Positions 1 to 6,746 are shown, counted from the stretch's first letter. The stretch is 12,352 nt of DNA from an uncultured Thermomicrobiales bacterium (GCA_902806365.1 CADCWJ010000299.1:1-12352); one strand, 5' to 3'. The notes: a model not told the origin generated them from the letters alone. Numbers and translations are program-made.

Positions 1-641
1 CAATAGCTCGGATAGGCGGCGTGCCCGCCCTTCCCCTGAATCGTGATCCTGAAAGCGTCAGCGGCGGCCATCACCGGGCCGGGCCCGACGCTGACCTTGC
101 CGACCGGCAGGTCCTGCGCCATGTGCAGCCCGAACACCGCATCGACGCGCGGATCTTCCAGCACGCCTTCGCGGATCATCCCTTCCGCGCCTCCCGGCGG
201 CAACTCCTCCGCCGGCTGGAACAGCACCTTGACGGTACCGGCGAACTGATCCCGACGGTCGACCAGCACCCGCGCCAACCCGAGCAGGATCGCGGTGTGG
301 GCGTCGTGCCCGCAGGCGTGCATTGTGCCCGCGTTCTGCGACTTGTAGTCGACGTCGTTCTCCTCGAGGATCGGCAGCGCATCCATGTCGGCCCGCACGA
401 GCACGACCCGATCCGAACCCGGTCCGCTACCGGTGCCCCGGATCAGGCCGGTTACCCCGGTCTTGTTGATTCCGGTCCGGATATCCTCGACGCCGAGGCT
501 CGCCAGCCGCTCGGCGACGAATTTAGCGGTCTTTACCTCCTGGAATGCAAGCTCGGGGTTCTCATGCAGAAACCGGCGGTCGGCAATGATACCCGGAAGA
601 ATTTCGTCGACGGTGTCGTGAAGTCGGGCCATCGTGACCAT
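1..641 (-). CDS. M20-family metal-dependent amidohydrolase (partial, C-terminus beyond window)
   Basis: The 213 visible residues form the N-terminal catalytic half of an M20 peptidase of the amidohydrolase (HipO / IAA-amino-acid hydrolase / N-acyl-amino-acid hydrolase) group, which cleaves N-acyl amino acids in the cytoplasm. Seen in the sequence: the family's opening LHENPEL near residues 25-31, RADMDALP (84-90), MHACGHDAHTA (107-117) with the Cys and His metal ligands of this subgroup, FQPAEE (141-146) with the catalytic and metal-binding Glu, GLHM (171-174) with a metal His, and GKGGHAAYP (203-211) opening the dimerisation domain. The frame runs off the left edge, so the last metal ligands are not seen. 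The start is uncertain: ATG at 641 has a weak GAAGGG upstream, ATG at 632 is also in frame, and an in-frame ATG lies at 692. The acyl and amino-acid specificity cannot be read from this fragment. It is divergent from the small gene at 888. Confidence 0.93.
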   Translation of the reverse strand, partial: MVTMARLHDTVDEILPGIIADRRFLHENPELAFQEVKTAKFVAERLASLGVEDIRTGINKTGVTGLIRGTGSGPGSDRVVLVRADMDALPILEENDVDYKSQNAGTMHACGHDAHTAILLGLARVLVDRRDQFAGTVKVLFQPAEELPPGGAEGMIREGVLEDPRVDAVFGLHMAQDLPVGKVSVGPGPVMAAADAFRITIQGKGGHAAYPSY

Positions 642-746
642 GATGAGGAGTGTCCCTTCAGCAAGAAGCGCCAGATCGATCGGCAATGTCATTGGCGGGA
701 GTTGTCCATGTCGCGCCGGAAGTCTTCACCGGTGCGGATGCCGGGC

Positions 747-773
747 ACCTTAGCAGAGTTGCGTCGCCGGCAA
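747..773 (-). promoter_or_regulatory. Possible promoter for the M20 amidohydrolase
   Basis: On the - strand TTGCCG (773-768) is followed after 15 bases by TGC-TAAGGT, which resembles an extended -10 element (hexamer 752-747). The spacer is short and the match imperfect. The position, about 105 bases upstream of the ATG at 641, is reasonable. This is inference from motif shape only. Confidence 0.2.
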
Positions 774-842
774 CAGTTGATGCCCCGCATGGCTTCCAGG
801 GTGCAGTTATGGGGCGGATGATAGGATGAGAGAAGAACTTTC

Positions 843-861
843 CGCCGGGTCCCACCCGGCG
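843..861. repeat. Perfect 8 bp inverted repeat with 3-base loop
   Basis: CGCCGGGT at 843-850 and ACCCGGCG at 854-861 form a perfect stem around CCC. It lies in the divergent gap between the amidohydrolase (-) and the small gene at 888 (+), 26 bases before the latter's ATG. There is no T-run on the downstream side in either direction, so it is not a standard intrinsic terminator. It could be an operator, or a hairpin in the 5' leader of either gene. Confidence 0.5.
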
Positions 862-887
862 TCGCCAGCGATCGGAACACGAGCCGC

Positions 888-1181
888 ATGCGGGACCAGG
901 ACAAGGCCACACCGGCCCCAGAGCGAATCGACGAGGCGACGGCGACCGCCATCGTGTGGAAGGCGATCGACCAGATCGGCGGCCCCCGCTCCGTCTACCG
1001 CAATCCGCGCGATGCCTACAGCGCGCACTCGCGCCGGATGGTCGAGGTCGGGAGTCACGCGGTAGAGATCCGCTATGGCGAGATCTCCACCCCGGCGGTC
1101 GCGACGGTTCAGGGCTGGGTCTTCGAGATCACCGACGAAGAGATCGAGCTGCTGATCCGGCCTCCCAAACCCCGGCGTTAG
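888..1181 (+). CDS. Hypothetical protein, 97 aa
   Basis: I do not recognise this protein. It is soluble, with no membrane segment, signal peptide or cysteine. The N-terminal 17 residues are charged and rich in Pro and Glu. A helical stretch follows (about 18-30, ATATAIVWKAIDQIGG), then a section with alternating strand character around 52-75 (VEVGSHAVEIRYGEISTPAV), and a C-terminal part WVFEITDEEIELLIRPPKP ending in basic residues. The ATG at 888 has no clear ribosome site. Its TAG overlaps by 4 bases the TAA of the converging gene at 1178-1528. Coding is supported by a protein-like composition and by its neat fit between flanking genes, but no family evidence is visible. Confidence 0.55.
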   Translation: MRDQDKATPAPERIDEATATAIVWKAIDQIGGPRSVYRNPRDAYSAHSRRMVEVGSHAVEIRYGEISTPAVATVQGWVFEITDEEIELLIRPPKPRR

Positions 1182-1528
1182 TCTCGAACTGGCCCATCGA
1201 TCTGCGCCTCAGCGGGGGGACGCTCGCACGGGGCGATGTGCCAGATCACCTCCGCGCCCCCGTGCCACACCAACTCCGTGACGAGGTCCGCGAGCCCATC
1301 GGCCGCCACGTAATAGGTGTTCTCGTGCGGGTGCTGTTCGGGCGATTCGAGCCGCGTCACCACCCGGTAGAACGGGGGCCGAGCGGCCCGCGCTTCCTGC
1401 AGCGGCTCGGCGTGCCGATAGTGGTACCGGCTGCCGCGCGCCGCGCTGACCCAATCGACCTCCGCCCAGCCGCTGCCATCCGGGTTGTCGGGGATCCACA
1501 GATCGGGTCGGTCCGCATTTTGCCCCAT
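1178..1528 (-). CDS. Hypothetical protein, 116 aa, third gene of the MerR / flavin reductase operon
   Basis: I do not recognise the family. The protein is small, soluble and rich in aromatic and acidic residues (DLWIPDNPDGSGWAEVDWV near 9-27; YHYRHAEP near 35-42; NTYYVAADGLADLVTEL near 71-87; AEVIWHIAPCERP near 92-104). It has several His (HYRH, QHPHEN, WHG, WHI) and a single Cys near residue 101. The ATG at 1528 overlaps the TGA of the flavin reductase gene (TGATG), and GAGGCGGAG lies just upstream, so translational coupling is likely. A GTG one codon earlier is an alternative start. Co-translation suggests a role linked to the reductase, but no activity can be assigned. The stop overlaps that of the converging gene at 888-1181. 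Confidence 0.7.
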   Translation of the reverse strand: MGQNADRPDLWIPDNPDGSGWAEVDWVSAARGSRYHYRHAEPLQEARAARPPFYRVVTRLESPEQHPHENTYYVAADGLADLVTELVWHGGAEVIWHIAPCERPPAEAQIDGPVRD

Positions 1529-2112
1529 CACTCCGCCTCGAGGGAGCGAAAACGGCCCTCGTAAGTCACGAGCGGATCGTCCGTATCATCCGTCATTGCG
1601 CCATCTCCTATTGCCCCCAGGATCAGCACATGGTCTCCCGCCGGGATCACTCGCGTTACCGCGGCGACACACCATCCGAGCGCGTCCTCGATCACCGGTA
1701 GTCCGGTAGCGTGGACCCGGTGCGGCACCCCCGTAAACGTTGCGTCCGGAACCGGGGCACGTCCGGCGAACCGCTCCGCCAGGAACGTTTGCGAGCGGTC
1801 GAGCACATTCACCGTAAACGCGGTTCCGAGCTCGAAGCGGCGGTGGACCGAGCCGTCTGCCGAGAGGGCGACGGCGACGATCGGCGGCTCGATCGAGACG
1901 ATGACGACCGACGAGACGCTAACCCCACGAAAACCACCCTCAGCGTCGAGCACCGTGACGATGGCGACGCCCGAGACCCATCGCCTCCGGAGCGCCGTCG
2001 CCAGGAGTGGCAACGTGCCAGTCCGGGTCGGAGTCGTTTGTCCAGAAGGACCGTGTCCGATTCCACCGCCGCCGCGAATGTTCGGCCCGGCCTTACCCGC
2101 CCGGTCACCCAT
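1528..2112 (-). CDS. Flavin reductase-like FMN-binding protein
   Basis: This 194-residue protein matches the flavin reductase-like split-barrel family, which binds FMN/FAD and commonly reduces free flavin with NAD(P)H for a partner monooxygenase. Family landmarks in order: SGVAIVTVLD (47-56), GVSVSSVVIVSIEPPIVAVAL (63-83; the usual pattern is S.SvSldPP), FTVNVLDRSQTFLAERFA (99-116), ALGWCVAAV near 144-152, the GDHVLILGAI block (159-168) with its conserved His, and a closing LVTYEGRFRSL (181-191). Length is normal for the family apart from a Gly/Pro-rich N-terminus of about 30 residues that is not part of the fold. ATG at 2112 overlaps the MerR stop by 8 bases, with GGAG 10 bases upstream; an in-frame TTG at residue 34 would give a typical family N-terminus and is the alternative. 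No monooxygenase gene is adjacent, so the electron acceptor is unknown. Confidence 0.88.
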   Translation of the reverse strand: MGDRAGKAGPNIRGGGGIGHGPSGQTTPTRTGTLPLLATALRRRWVSGVAIVTVLDAEGGFRGVSVSSVVIVSIEPPIVAVALSADGSVHRRFELGTAFTVNVLDRSQTFLAERFAGRAPVPDATFTGVPHRVHATGLPVIEDALGWCVAAVTRVIPAGDHVLILGAIGDGAMTDDTDDPLVTYEGRFRSLEAE

Positions 2113-2587
2113 GCGTGCGTCGCTCCAGATCATCGAGGACCGACCGTGCGTATTCGACAATGAGATCGAACGCCTGCTCCCGCGCCGGATCGCGCCGGGA
2201 CACCGAATGATCCCGGACCATGATCTGGAAATCGGCGTGCAGGGCATAGTGGCGCCACGGCTCGGCGGATGGCTCGAGCTCGACCTTGAGCGCGGTGGCG
2301 ATGTCATCGGGCGTGAGCGTGCTTAGCCGCTCCTGAATGTCGCTGAGCGAGAGCCGCTCGTCCTTGAGGTACTGGATGAACCGGAGGCGCAGGAGATGGT
2401 CGGAATCGTAGGTCGCGGTCGGTCCGCGTCCATAGGCTGGCTGAAGCAGACCCTCGGCGATGTAGTACCGGATCGTCCGCGCCGGGATGCCGGATTCCCG
2501 CTCGAGATCCGGCATCGTGTACCGCAGCGGGCGCGGCGGCTCGAATCGCGTCACGCTCCCGGCGGGCAACCGGCGATCGATACTCAT
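2105..2587 (-). CDS. MerR-family transcriptional regulator
   Basis: A 160-residue cytoplasmic DNA-binding regulator. The winged helix-turn-helix of the MerR family is clear at about 22-72: RYTMPDLERESGIPARTIRYY, then IAEGLLQP, a wing-like YGRGPTATY and a DHLLRLRFIQYLKDERLSLSDIQERL segment leading into the dimerisation helix (about 74-103). About 20 extra residues precede the domain. The C-terminal 55 residues are short and match no known effector domain. There are no cysteines, which argues against thiol-based metal or redox sensing. It is the first gene of an overlapping - strand operon with the flavin reductase and an unknown gene, so local or autoregulatory control of that operon is a reasonable inference. 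ATG at 2587 has only a distant GGGAG; the ATG at residue 25 would cut into the domain and is less likely. Confidence 0.92.
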   Translation of the reverse strand: MSIDRRLPAGSVTRFEPPRPLRYTMPDLERESGIPARTIRYYIAEGLLQPAYGRGPTATYDSDHLLRLRFIQYLKDERLSLSDIQERLSTLTPDDIATALKVELEPSAEPWRHYALHADFQIMVRDHSVSRRDPAREQAFDLIVEYARSVLDDLERRTHG

Positions 2588-2777
2588 AGCGTGTCCACGA
2601 TCTCCCGGCTTATCGCTGCGCGTTCGTCTCGGTCATGGTACCCGCCACGTCCGACAGGTGCACACGCGTCGTCGTGCCCGGCATGGACTCGCCGCCAGCT
2701 CGCGCCGTCAGCTAGGATTCTCGTGGGCCGCCGTCGGTGGCGGTACCAGTTTTAGCGACTTTTGGGATATGTTGTGC

Positions 2778-2781
2778 GGAG
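2778..2781 (+). promoter_or_regulatory. Ribosome binding site fixing the start of the small membrane protein
   Basis: GGAG lies 6 bases before the ATG at 2788. It selects this start over the in-frame ATG at 2737, whose extra residues do not look like protein. Confidence 0.65.
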
Positions 2782-2787
2782 CGGCGG

Positions 2788-2985
2788 ATGGATACCACGG
2801 CGATCGTCTGGTTCGGCATCGGTGGCGGCGCGGCGCTTTTCGCCCTCTCGCTCTTCCATCAGCGCTATGTCAAAAAGAGCGCCCAGGCGATGCAGTCGCG
2901 CGGCTCATTTACCCTCTTCGCGGTCCTAATGACCGTCTTCGCGATCGGCGCGTTCCTTGCTGGAATCGCCTCCGCCAGCGTCTGA
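2788..2985 (+). CDS. Small two-helix membrane protein, 65 aa
   Basis: I do not recognise a named family. Two hydrophobic segments are visible, about residues 5-22 (AIVWFGIGGGAALFALSL) and about 41-62 (FTLFAVLMTVFAIGAFLAGI). They are joined by a basic, hydrophilic loop (HQRYVKKSAQAMQSRG) that by the positive-inside rule should be cytoplasmic, placing both ends outside. The first helix has a Gly-Gly-Gly stretch that could pack against another helix. A GGAG ribosome site precedes the ATG. It is divergent from the MerR operon across a gap of 200 bases, and a MerR protein could in principle control it from there, but no operator was identified. It has no obvious partner. Confidence 0.75.
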   Translation: MDTTAIVWFGIGGGAALFALSLFHQRYVKKSAQAMQSRGSFTLFAVLMTVFAIGAFLAGIASASV

Positions 2986-3337
2986 ACCGTTCCCGCTTCC
3001 TGACGCTACCGGAGAACGTCCAGCCGTCCCCTAGCACCGAGACAGCCTCCACCGCTCGACGCTCGACGGCGCGTTCTCCCCGGAATGGTCGTTGGTCGCC
3101 GGTGTTGACCATCGACCCCGGGGAATCGGTCGCGTCGCAAACGATCGATGTTCGCTGGTCGGGGCCGCGACGTCTTCCCAACACCAGTGCGACGGAGGCG
3201 CGGTTCCTGCGTTAATGGGGTTGCATCACCGATCGAGATGAAGAGGGCGGGCCCTTCCAATCCCGATCCGGAAAGCTTCAGTTAATGGTATCCGTACCCT
3301 GGCCTGCGCTACTTTGCATGTTTGACGCTGAAAGGTA
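2986..3337. other. Intergenic stretch of about 350 bp without a convincing gene
   Basis: No reading frame here looks like a protein; the frames that are open translate to Arg/Ser/Pro-rich strings typical of non-coding GC-rich DNA. There is a weak hairpin around GGGC-GG-GCCC near 3244-3254 without a T-run, and GGTA-TCCG-TACC near 3287-3298. TTGCAT, a 16-base spacer and TATTGG just before the downstream TTG start form a poor promoter candidate; they cannot be that gene's promoter if transcription starts downstream of position 3338. No RNA gene was recognised. Confidence 0.5.
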
Positions 3338-4345
3338 TTGGCACTCTTGGGCATCGTTCCCTCAATCAAATCTTTTCTCGGGCGATATGGTCCGTACCTG
3401 TGGCTCGCATTGATCCTTGGCTTCACGCTCTACTTCGGATTGAGTCACCGTACCGAGATCGACCGGATCCGGACGCTCCTGGTCGCCGCCGATCGTGGCT
3501 GGCTTCTGGCGCTTGTGGTTCTCGAGATCGTCATCCTCGCGTTGGTGGCAGCAACGTACAAGTCCCTGCTCTCCGGGCTCGGACATCAATTGCGGCTGAT
3601 CCCACTGATGGGGGTCCACCTCCAGCGTGTCGTGGTCGGGACTGTCACTCCGGTTGGCGGCCCGTCCTCGATGCTTGTCTTCGTCCACGCGCTGCGAGGG
3701 CGAGGGGTGCGGCCGGCCGATTCCCTCCTCGCCGTCTCGATCAAGAGCGTGGTCGGCAACGCGGCGTTCCTGCTCATCCCGCTCCCGGTTGTCGCCCTGC
3801 AACGGCCAACGACGGTCCTTCTGGCCTCGACGGCGGGCCTGGTCGTCATCGTGGTTGCGATGGGATCGCTGCTGGTGCTGACCTTGCGGCGAGCGAAGCC
3901 GCCCGCCTTCCTGATCCGGCGGTTGCCCCGAAAGGGACTCCGGTTCCTCGCCCAGGTTCGGCAGCACGAGATCGATCTGCGAACGCTCGTCAGCCCGTTC
4001 CTCCTGATGATGACCACCAAGCTGGCCGGAGCGCTGATGCTCTACTTCGCCCTGCACGCGGTTGACAGCCGCCCGGACATCAAGGTTGCCCTGACCGCCT
4101 ACGTGGTTGGCATGGTGGTTCTTCTCGTCGCACCGATTTTCCAGGGTATCGGCTTCGTGGAAGTTGGTATGGCGCTCGCCCTGCAACGACATGGCGTGCC
4201 GCCGGCGGCAGCCATCGGCGCGACGCTGCTGTGCCGCGTCGGCGAGCTCTGGCTCCCCTTGATTGCCGGAGTGTCGATCCAGACGCTCGGGACACTCGCA
4301 CGACGCATCCGGACCGTGGACGCGCAACCCATACCGGTATCGTAA
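3338..4345 (+). CDS. Lysylphosphatidylglycerol synthase transmembrane-domain family protein (UPF0104-type)
   Basis: An integral membrane protein of up to 335 residues and about eight hydrophobic helices, matching the flippase-like transmembrane region of the lysylphosphatidylglycerol synthase / AglD family. Landmarks: TPVGGPSSMLVFVHALR (104-120) followed by SIKSVVGNAAF (134-144), and the C-terminal hallmark PIFQGIGFVEVGMALALQRHGVP (266-288) with LLCRVGELWLPLIAGV (297-312). Hydrophobic segments lie near 19-36, 54-73, 96-118, 129-153, 159-183, 219-242, 250-270 and 292-316. The cytoplasmic aminoacyl-transferase domain of true MprF is absent, so lipid lysinylation should not be assumed; stand-alone members are thought to move or modify lipid-linked substrates. 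A stop at 3329 forces a non-ATG start. TTG at 3338 has GAAAGG only 2 bases away; TTG at 3347 has AAAGG at 11 bases and may be the real start. Its relation to the downstream operon is unclear. Confidence 0.85.
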   Translation: MALLGIVPSIKSFLGRYGPYLWLALILGFTLYFGLSHRTEIDRIRTLLVAADRGWLLALVVLEIVILALVAATYKSLLSGLGHQLRLIPLMGVHLQRVVVGTVTPVGGPSSMLVFVHALRGRGVRPADSLLAVSIKSVVGNAAFLLIPLPVVALQRPTTVLLASTAGLVVIVVAMGSLLVLTLRRAKPPAFLIRRLPRKGLRFLAQVRQHEIDLRTLVSPFLLMMTTKLAGALMLYFALHAVDSRPDIKVALTAYVVGMVVLLVAPIFQGIGFVEVGMALALQRHGVPPAAAIGATLLCRVGELWLPLIAGVSIQTLGTLARRIRTVDAQPIPVS

Positions 4346-4372
4346 GCGGCACCGGTAAGCGGCACCGGTATG
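4330..4372. repeat. Inverted repeat spanning the 3' end of the membrane-protein gene
   Basis: CATACCGGT at 4330-4338 pairs perfectly with ACCGGTATG at 4364-4372, a 9 bp stem with a 25-base loop holding the stop codon. ATACCGGTAT (4331-4340) is also a palindrome by itself. There is no T-run after the stem, so intrinsic termination is doubtful, but mRNA 3'-end protection or a protein-binding site is possible. Confidence 0.5.
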
Positions 4373-4379
4373 CGGCACC
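4344..4379 (+). repeat. 13 bp tandem repeat, about 2.8 copies
   Basis: AAGCGGCACCGGT occurs exactly twice in tandem (4344-4356, 4357-4369), followed by a partial copy ATGCGGCACC with one change (4370-4379). It begins within the TAA of the membrane-protein gene and overlaps the inverted repeat at 4330-4372. It may be a slippage product, or repeated half-sites for a DNA-binding protein ahead of the tkt operon. Confidence 0.7.
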
Positions 4380-4450
4380 AGAGTCTGGCAATGCAGGCTG
4401 GCCGTGGCCCGTTGTCGGGCTGGCGCACCATGCCCGTGGATGGCCGGACG

Positions 4451-4459
4451 TGGGATACT
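4451..4459 (+). promoter_or_regulatory. Possible extended -10 promoter element for the pentose phosphate operon
   Basis: TGG-GATACT fits an extended -10 (TGn plus a hexamer matching TATAAT at 4 of 6). No good -35 lies at the right distance. It sits about 110 bases before the tkt GTG in the only sizeable gap upstream of the operon (4346-4572), where a promoter is expected. The 227-base gap otherwise holds the tandem repeat and no credible ORF. Confidence 0.25.
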
Positions 4460-4560
4460 TGAGCCATCGTCATGATCCCGACCGCGAAGCGTTCAAGGCG
4501 GAGGCGCGGCCGACGAACACGAATGAGGTGGAGCCGCACCGGCCCCCCGCATCTATCCGA

Positions 4561-4566
4561 AGGAGG
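4561..4566 (+). promoter_or_regulatory. Strong Shine-Dalgarno fixing the GTG start of tkt
   Basis: AGGAGG, a perfect ribosome site, stands 6 bases before GTG at 4573. It overrides the longer in-frame extension that reaches back to 4231 through the 3' part of the membrane-protein gene. Confidence 0.85.
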
Positions 4567-4572
4567 CTCCTC

Positions 4573-6711
4573 GTGGCGATCGCCACCAACCAGCAAACAA
4601 CGGTCCAGACGCAGGCCATCAACGCGATCCGGACGCTCTCGATGGACGCTGTGCAGGCCGCGAACTCGGGTCATCCCGGACTCCCGCTCGGTGCCGCGCC
4701 CATGGCGTACGTGCTTTGGCAGGAGTTCCTCAAGCACAATCCGCATGATCCATCCTGGCCGGACCGGGACCGGTTCGTTCTCTCCGCTGGCCACGGATCG
4801 ATGCTGCTCTACTCCTTGCTGCACCTGACCGGGTACGATCTCTCGCTGGAGGATGTCCAGAGCTTCCGCAAGCTCGGCTCGAAGACGCCAGGGCATCCGG
4901 AGCGTGGCCACACCGCCGGGGTCGAGGTGACCACGGGGCCGCTCGGTCAAGGCTTCGCCAACGGGATCGGGATGGCGATCGCCGAGGCCTATCTGGCCGC
5001 GACCTACAACCGGCCGGGTCACGAGATCATCGATCATCACACATATGCGATCGTCTCCGATGGCGACGTGATGGAAGGCGTCGCGTTCGAGGCGGCGGCA
5101 ATCGCCGGTATGCTCAAGCTCGGCAAGCTGATCTATCTCTACGATCAAAACCATATGACGCTCGCCGCGACCGCGAACCTGACGCTTGGCGAAGACACCG
5201 GGGCCCGGTTCGAGGCCCTGGGCTGGCACGTCCTCTCAATCGACGGCATGGACATCGACGCCGTCCGGGAAGCGATCGAGACGGCGAAGGCCGAGACCGA
5301 GCGGCCAAGCATCATCCTGGCCCGCACCATCATCGGGTTCGGCTCTCCCAACAAGGCCAATACGTTCGGCGTGCATGGCTCCCCGCTTGGGCCCGACGAG
5401 GTCAGGGCCACCAAGGAGAACCTCGGAATTCCGACGGAGCCCGCGTTCTACGTGCCGGAAGAGGCGGGCCGCCACTTCCATGAGGCGCTCGATCGTGGAG
5501 CCGAGTTCCAGGCGCAGTGGCGCGTCCGGTTCGACGCCTACAAGCAGGCATTCCCCACGGAAGGCGCCGAGCTGGAGATGGTCTTCGCCGGAACCATGCC
5601 GGAGGGATGGGATGCCGACATTCCCACCTGGAAGACCGACGACAAACCCGTCGCGACCCGCAAGGCCTCCGGCGAGATCATGAACGCCTTCTACGAGAAG
5701 CTGCCGACGTTCCTTGGCGGCTCCGCCGACCTCAATCCATCGACGAACACGGTGCTCAAGGGCGGCGGGGATTTCCAGCATCCCTCCACGTCGGGGGAGG
5801 CGGTGCAGGGTCTTTCCGGCGGACCGCTGAGTTATGGCGGTCGCAACCTGCATTTCGGCATCCGGGAACACGCGATGGGCGCCATTGTCAATGGCATCGC
5901 CGCCCATGGCGGGACGATCCCGTTCGCATCGACCTTCCTCGTGTTTTCCGACTACCTCCGGCCGACCCTCCGCCTCGCCGCGCTGAGCCATCTCAAGTCG
6001 ATCTTCGTCTTTACTCACGACAGCGTTGCCGTCGGCGAGGACGGTCCGACCCATGAGCCGGTCGAGCAGGTGATGTCCATTCGCCTGATTCCGGAGGTCA
6101 CCCTGTTCCGGCCCGCCGATGCCAACGAGACTGCCGAAGCCTGGAAACTGGCGATCACCAGCGACCGCTCCAGCGTTCTGATCCTCAGCCGCCAGGACCT
6201 GTCGATTCTCGATCGCTCGGGCTCCAGGGGAGATGTGTCCAACGGTGGCTATATCCTGGCCGACACCGACGGCGCGCCCGATGTGGTGCTGATCGCGACG
6301 GGCTCGGAGGTCGAGCTGGCGGTCATGGCGCGCGATCTTCTCGCCGAGAACGATATTCGGGCACGTGTCGTCAGCCTGCCGAGCTGGGAGCACTTCGAGC
6401 GGCAGGGCGCAGCCTGGAAGGAAAGCGTTCTCGGCCCGGACGGCACGCCCCGCGTTTCGATCGAGGCGGGCACAACCATCGGCTGGGCGCGCTATCTGGG
6501 TTCCAGAGGCGCGTCGGTGGGTATCGATACCTATGGCGCATCCGGCCCCGGCAAGGATGTGCTCGCGAAGCTCGGCATGACCAGGGAACATGTGGCAGCC
6601 ACGGCCCTGCGGCTTTTGGGCCGTGCCGATGAAGCCGATGCCCTGGATGCCGAGTTCCTCGGCGGTGAGGCCGCCGGCGAGCAGCCTTCGGGATCGGACG
6701 GACACTCCTAG
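4573..6711 (+). CDS. tkt: Transketolase
   Basis: A 712-residue thiamine-diphosphate enzyme that moves two-carbon units between xylulose-5-phosphate and ribose-5-phosphate or erythrose-4-phosphate in the cytosolic non-oxidative pentose phosphate pathway. Residues seen: His in GHPG (34), AGHGSMLLY (72-80), GHPE (107-110), GPLGQG (122-127), the TPP/metal segment SDGDVMEG (162-169) ending at YDQN (Asn 193), HGSPLG (268-273), ATRKASG (361-367), GGSADLNPS (382-390), GIREHAMGA (429-437) with the catalytic Glu, SDYLRP, THDSVAVGEDGPTHEPVEQ (481-499) and SRQDL (539-543). All catalytic positions look intact. It is longer than the roughly 660-670 residues usual in bacteria, partly from a C-terminal acidic Gly/Ser tail (about 690-712). 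First gene of the operon; tal follows after 35 bases. A dihydroxyacetone synthase is less likely given the closeness to classical transketolases and the context. Confidence 0.97.
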   Translation: MAIATNQQTTVQTQAINAIRTLSMDAVQAANSGHPGLPLGAAPMAYVLWQEFLKHNPHDPSWPDRDRFVLSAGHGSMLLYSLLHLTGYDLSLEDVQSFRKLGSKTPGHPERGHTAGVEVTTGPLGQGFANGIGMAIAEAYLAATYNRPGHEIIDHHTYAIVSDGDVMEGVAFEAAAIAGMLKLGKLIYLYDQNHMTLAATANLTLGEDTGARFEALGWHVLSIDGMDIDAVREAIETAKAETERPSIILARTIIGFGSPNKANTFGVHGSPLGPDEVRATKENLGIPTEPAFYVPEEAGRHFHEALDRGAEFQAQWRVRFDAYKQAFPTEGAELEMVFAGTMPEGWDADIPTWKTDDKPVATRKASGEIMNAFYEKLPTFLGGSADLNPSTNTVLKGGGDFQHPSTSGEAVQGLSGGPLSYGGRNLHFGIREHAMGAIVNGIAAHGGTIPFASTFLVFSDYLRPTLRLAALSHLKSIFVFTHDSVAVGEDGPTHEPVEQVMSIRLIPEVTLFRPADANETAEAWKLAITSDRSSVLILSRQDLSILDRSGSRGDVSNGGYILADTDGAPDVVLIATGSEVELAVMARDLLAENDIRARVVSLPSWEHFERQGAAWKESVLGPDGTPRVSIEAGTTIGWARYLGSRGASVGIDTYGASGPGKDVLAKLGMTREHVAATALRLLGRADEADALDAEFLGGEAAGEQPSGSDGHS

Positions 6712-6746
6712 GCCGCCCACCCGGCTCATTTTGAAAGGACATCCTC

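Noticed and set aside
843..861. T-box riboswitch core (GGGTGGGACC) on the - strand
   Set aside because: The bases form a perfect hairpin rather than a bulged antiterminator, and no specifier stem or terminator was recognised.
2113..2307. Longer N-terminus for the flavin reductase
   Set aside because: It would lie inside the MerR gene; the ATG at 2112 overlaps the MerR stop in the usual coupled manner.
2610..2684. 24-codon - strand ORF upstream of the MerR gene
   Set aside because: Short, with no clear ribosome site and a composition not different from random GC-rich sequence.
3244..3260. Intrinsic terminator after the small membrane protein
   Set aside because: The stem is short and imperfect, has no T-run, and lies about 260 bases past the stop.
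3362..4378. 338-codon - strand open frame opposite the membrane protein
   Set aside because: Highly hydrophilic, with many Asp, Gln and His; this is the expected antisense image of hydrophobic codons.
4430..4462. 10-codon leader ORF upstream of tkt
   Set aside because: No ribosome site and no run of regulatory codons; likely chance.
4231..4572. Longer in-frame N-terminus for transketolase
   Set aside because: It would overlap the membrane-protein gene and translate a tandem repeat, whereas AGGAGG stands 6 bases before GTG 4573.
5236..6729. 497-codon - strand open frame opposite tkt
   Set aside because: Shadow of a strongly conserved transketolase; no recognisable family and an amino-acid content typical of antisense GC-rich DNA.
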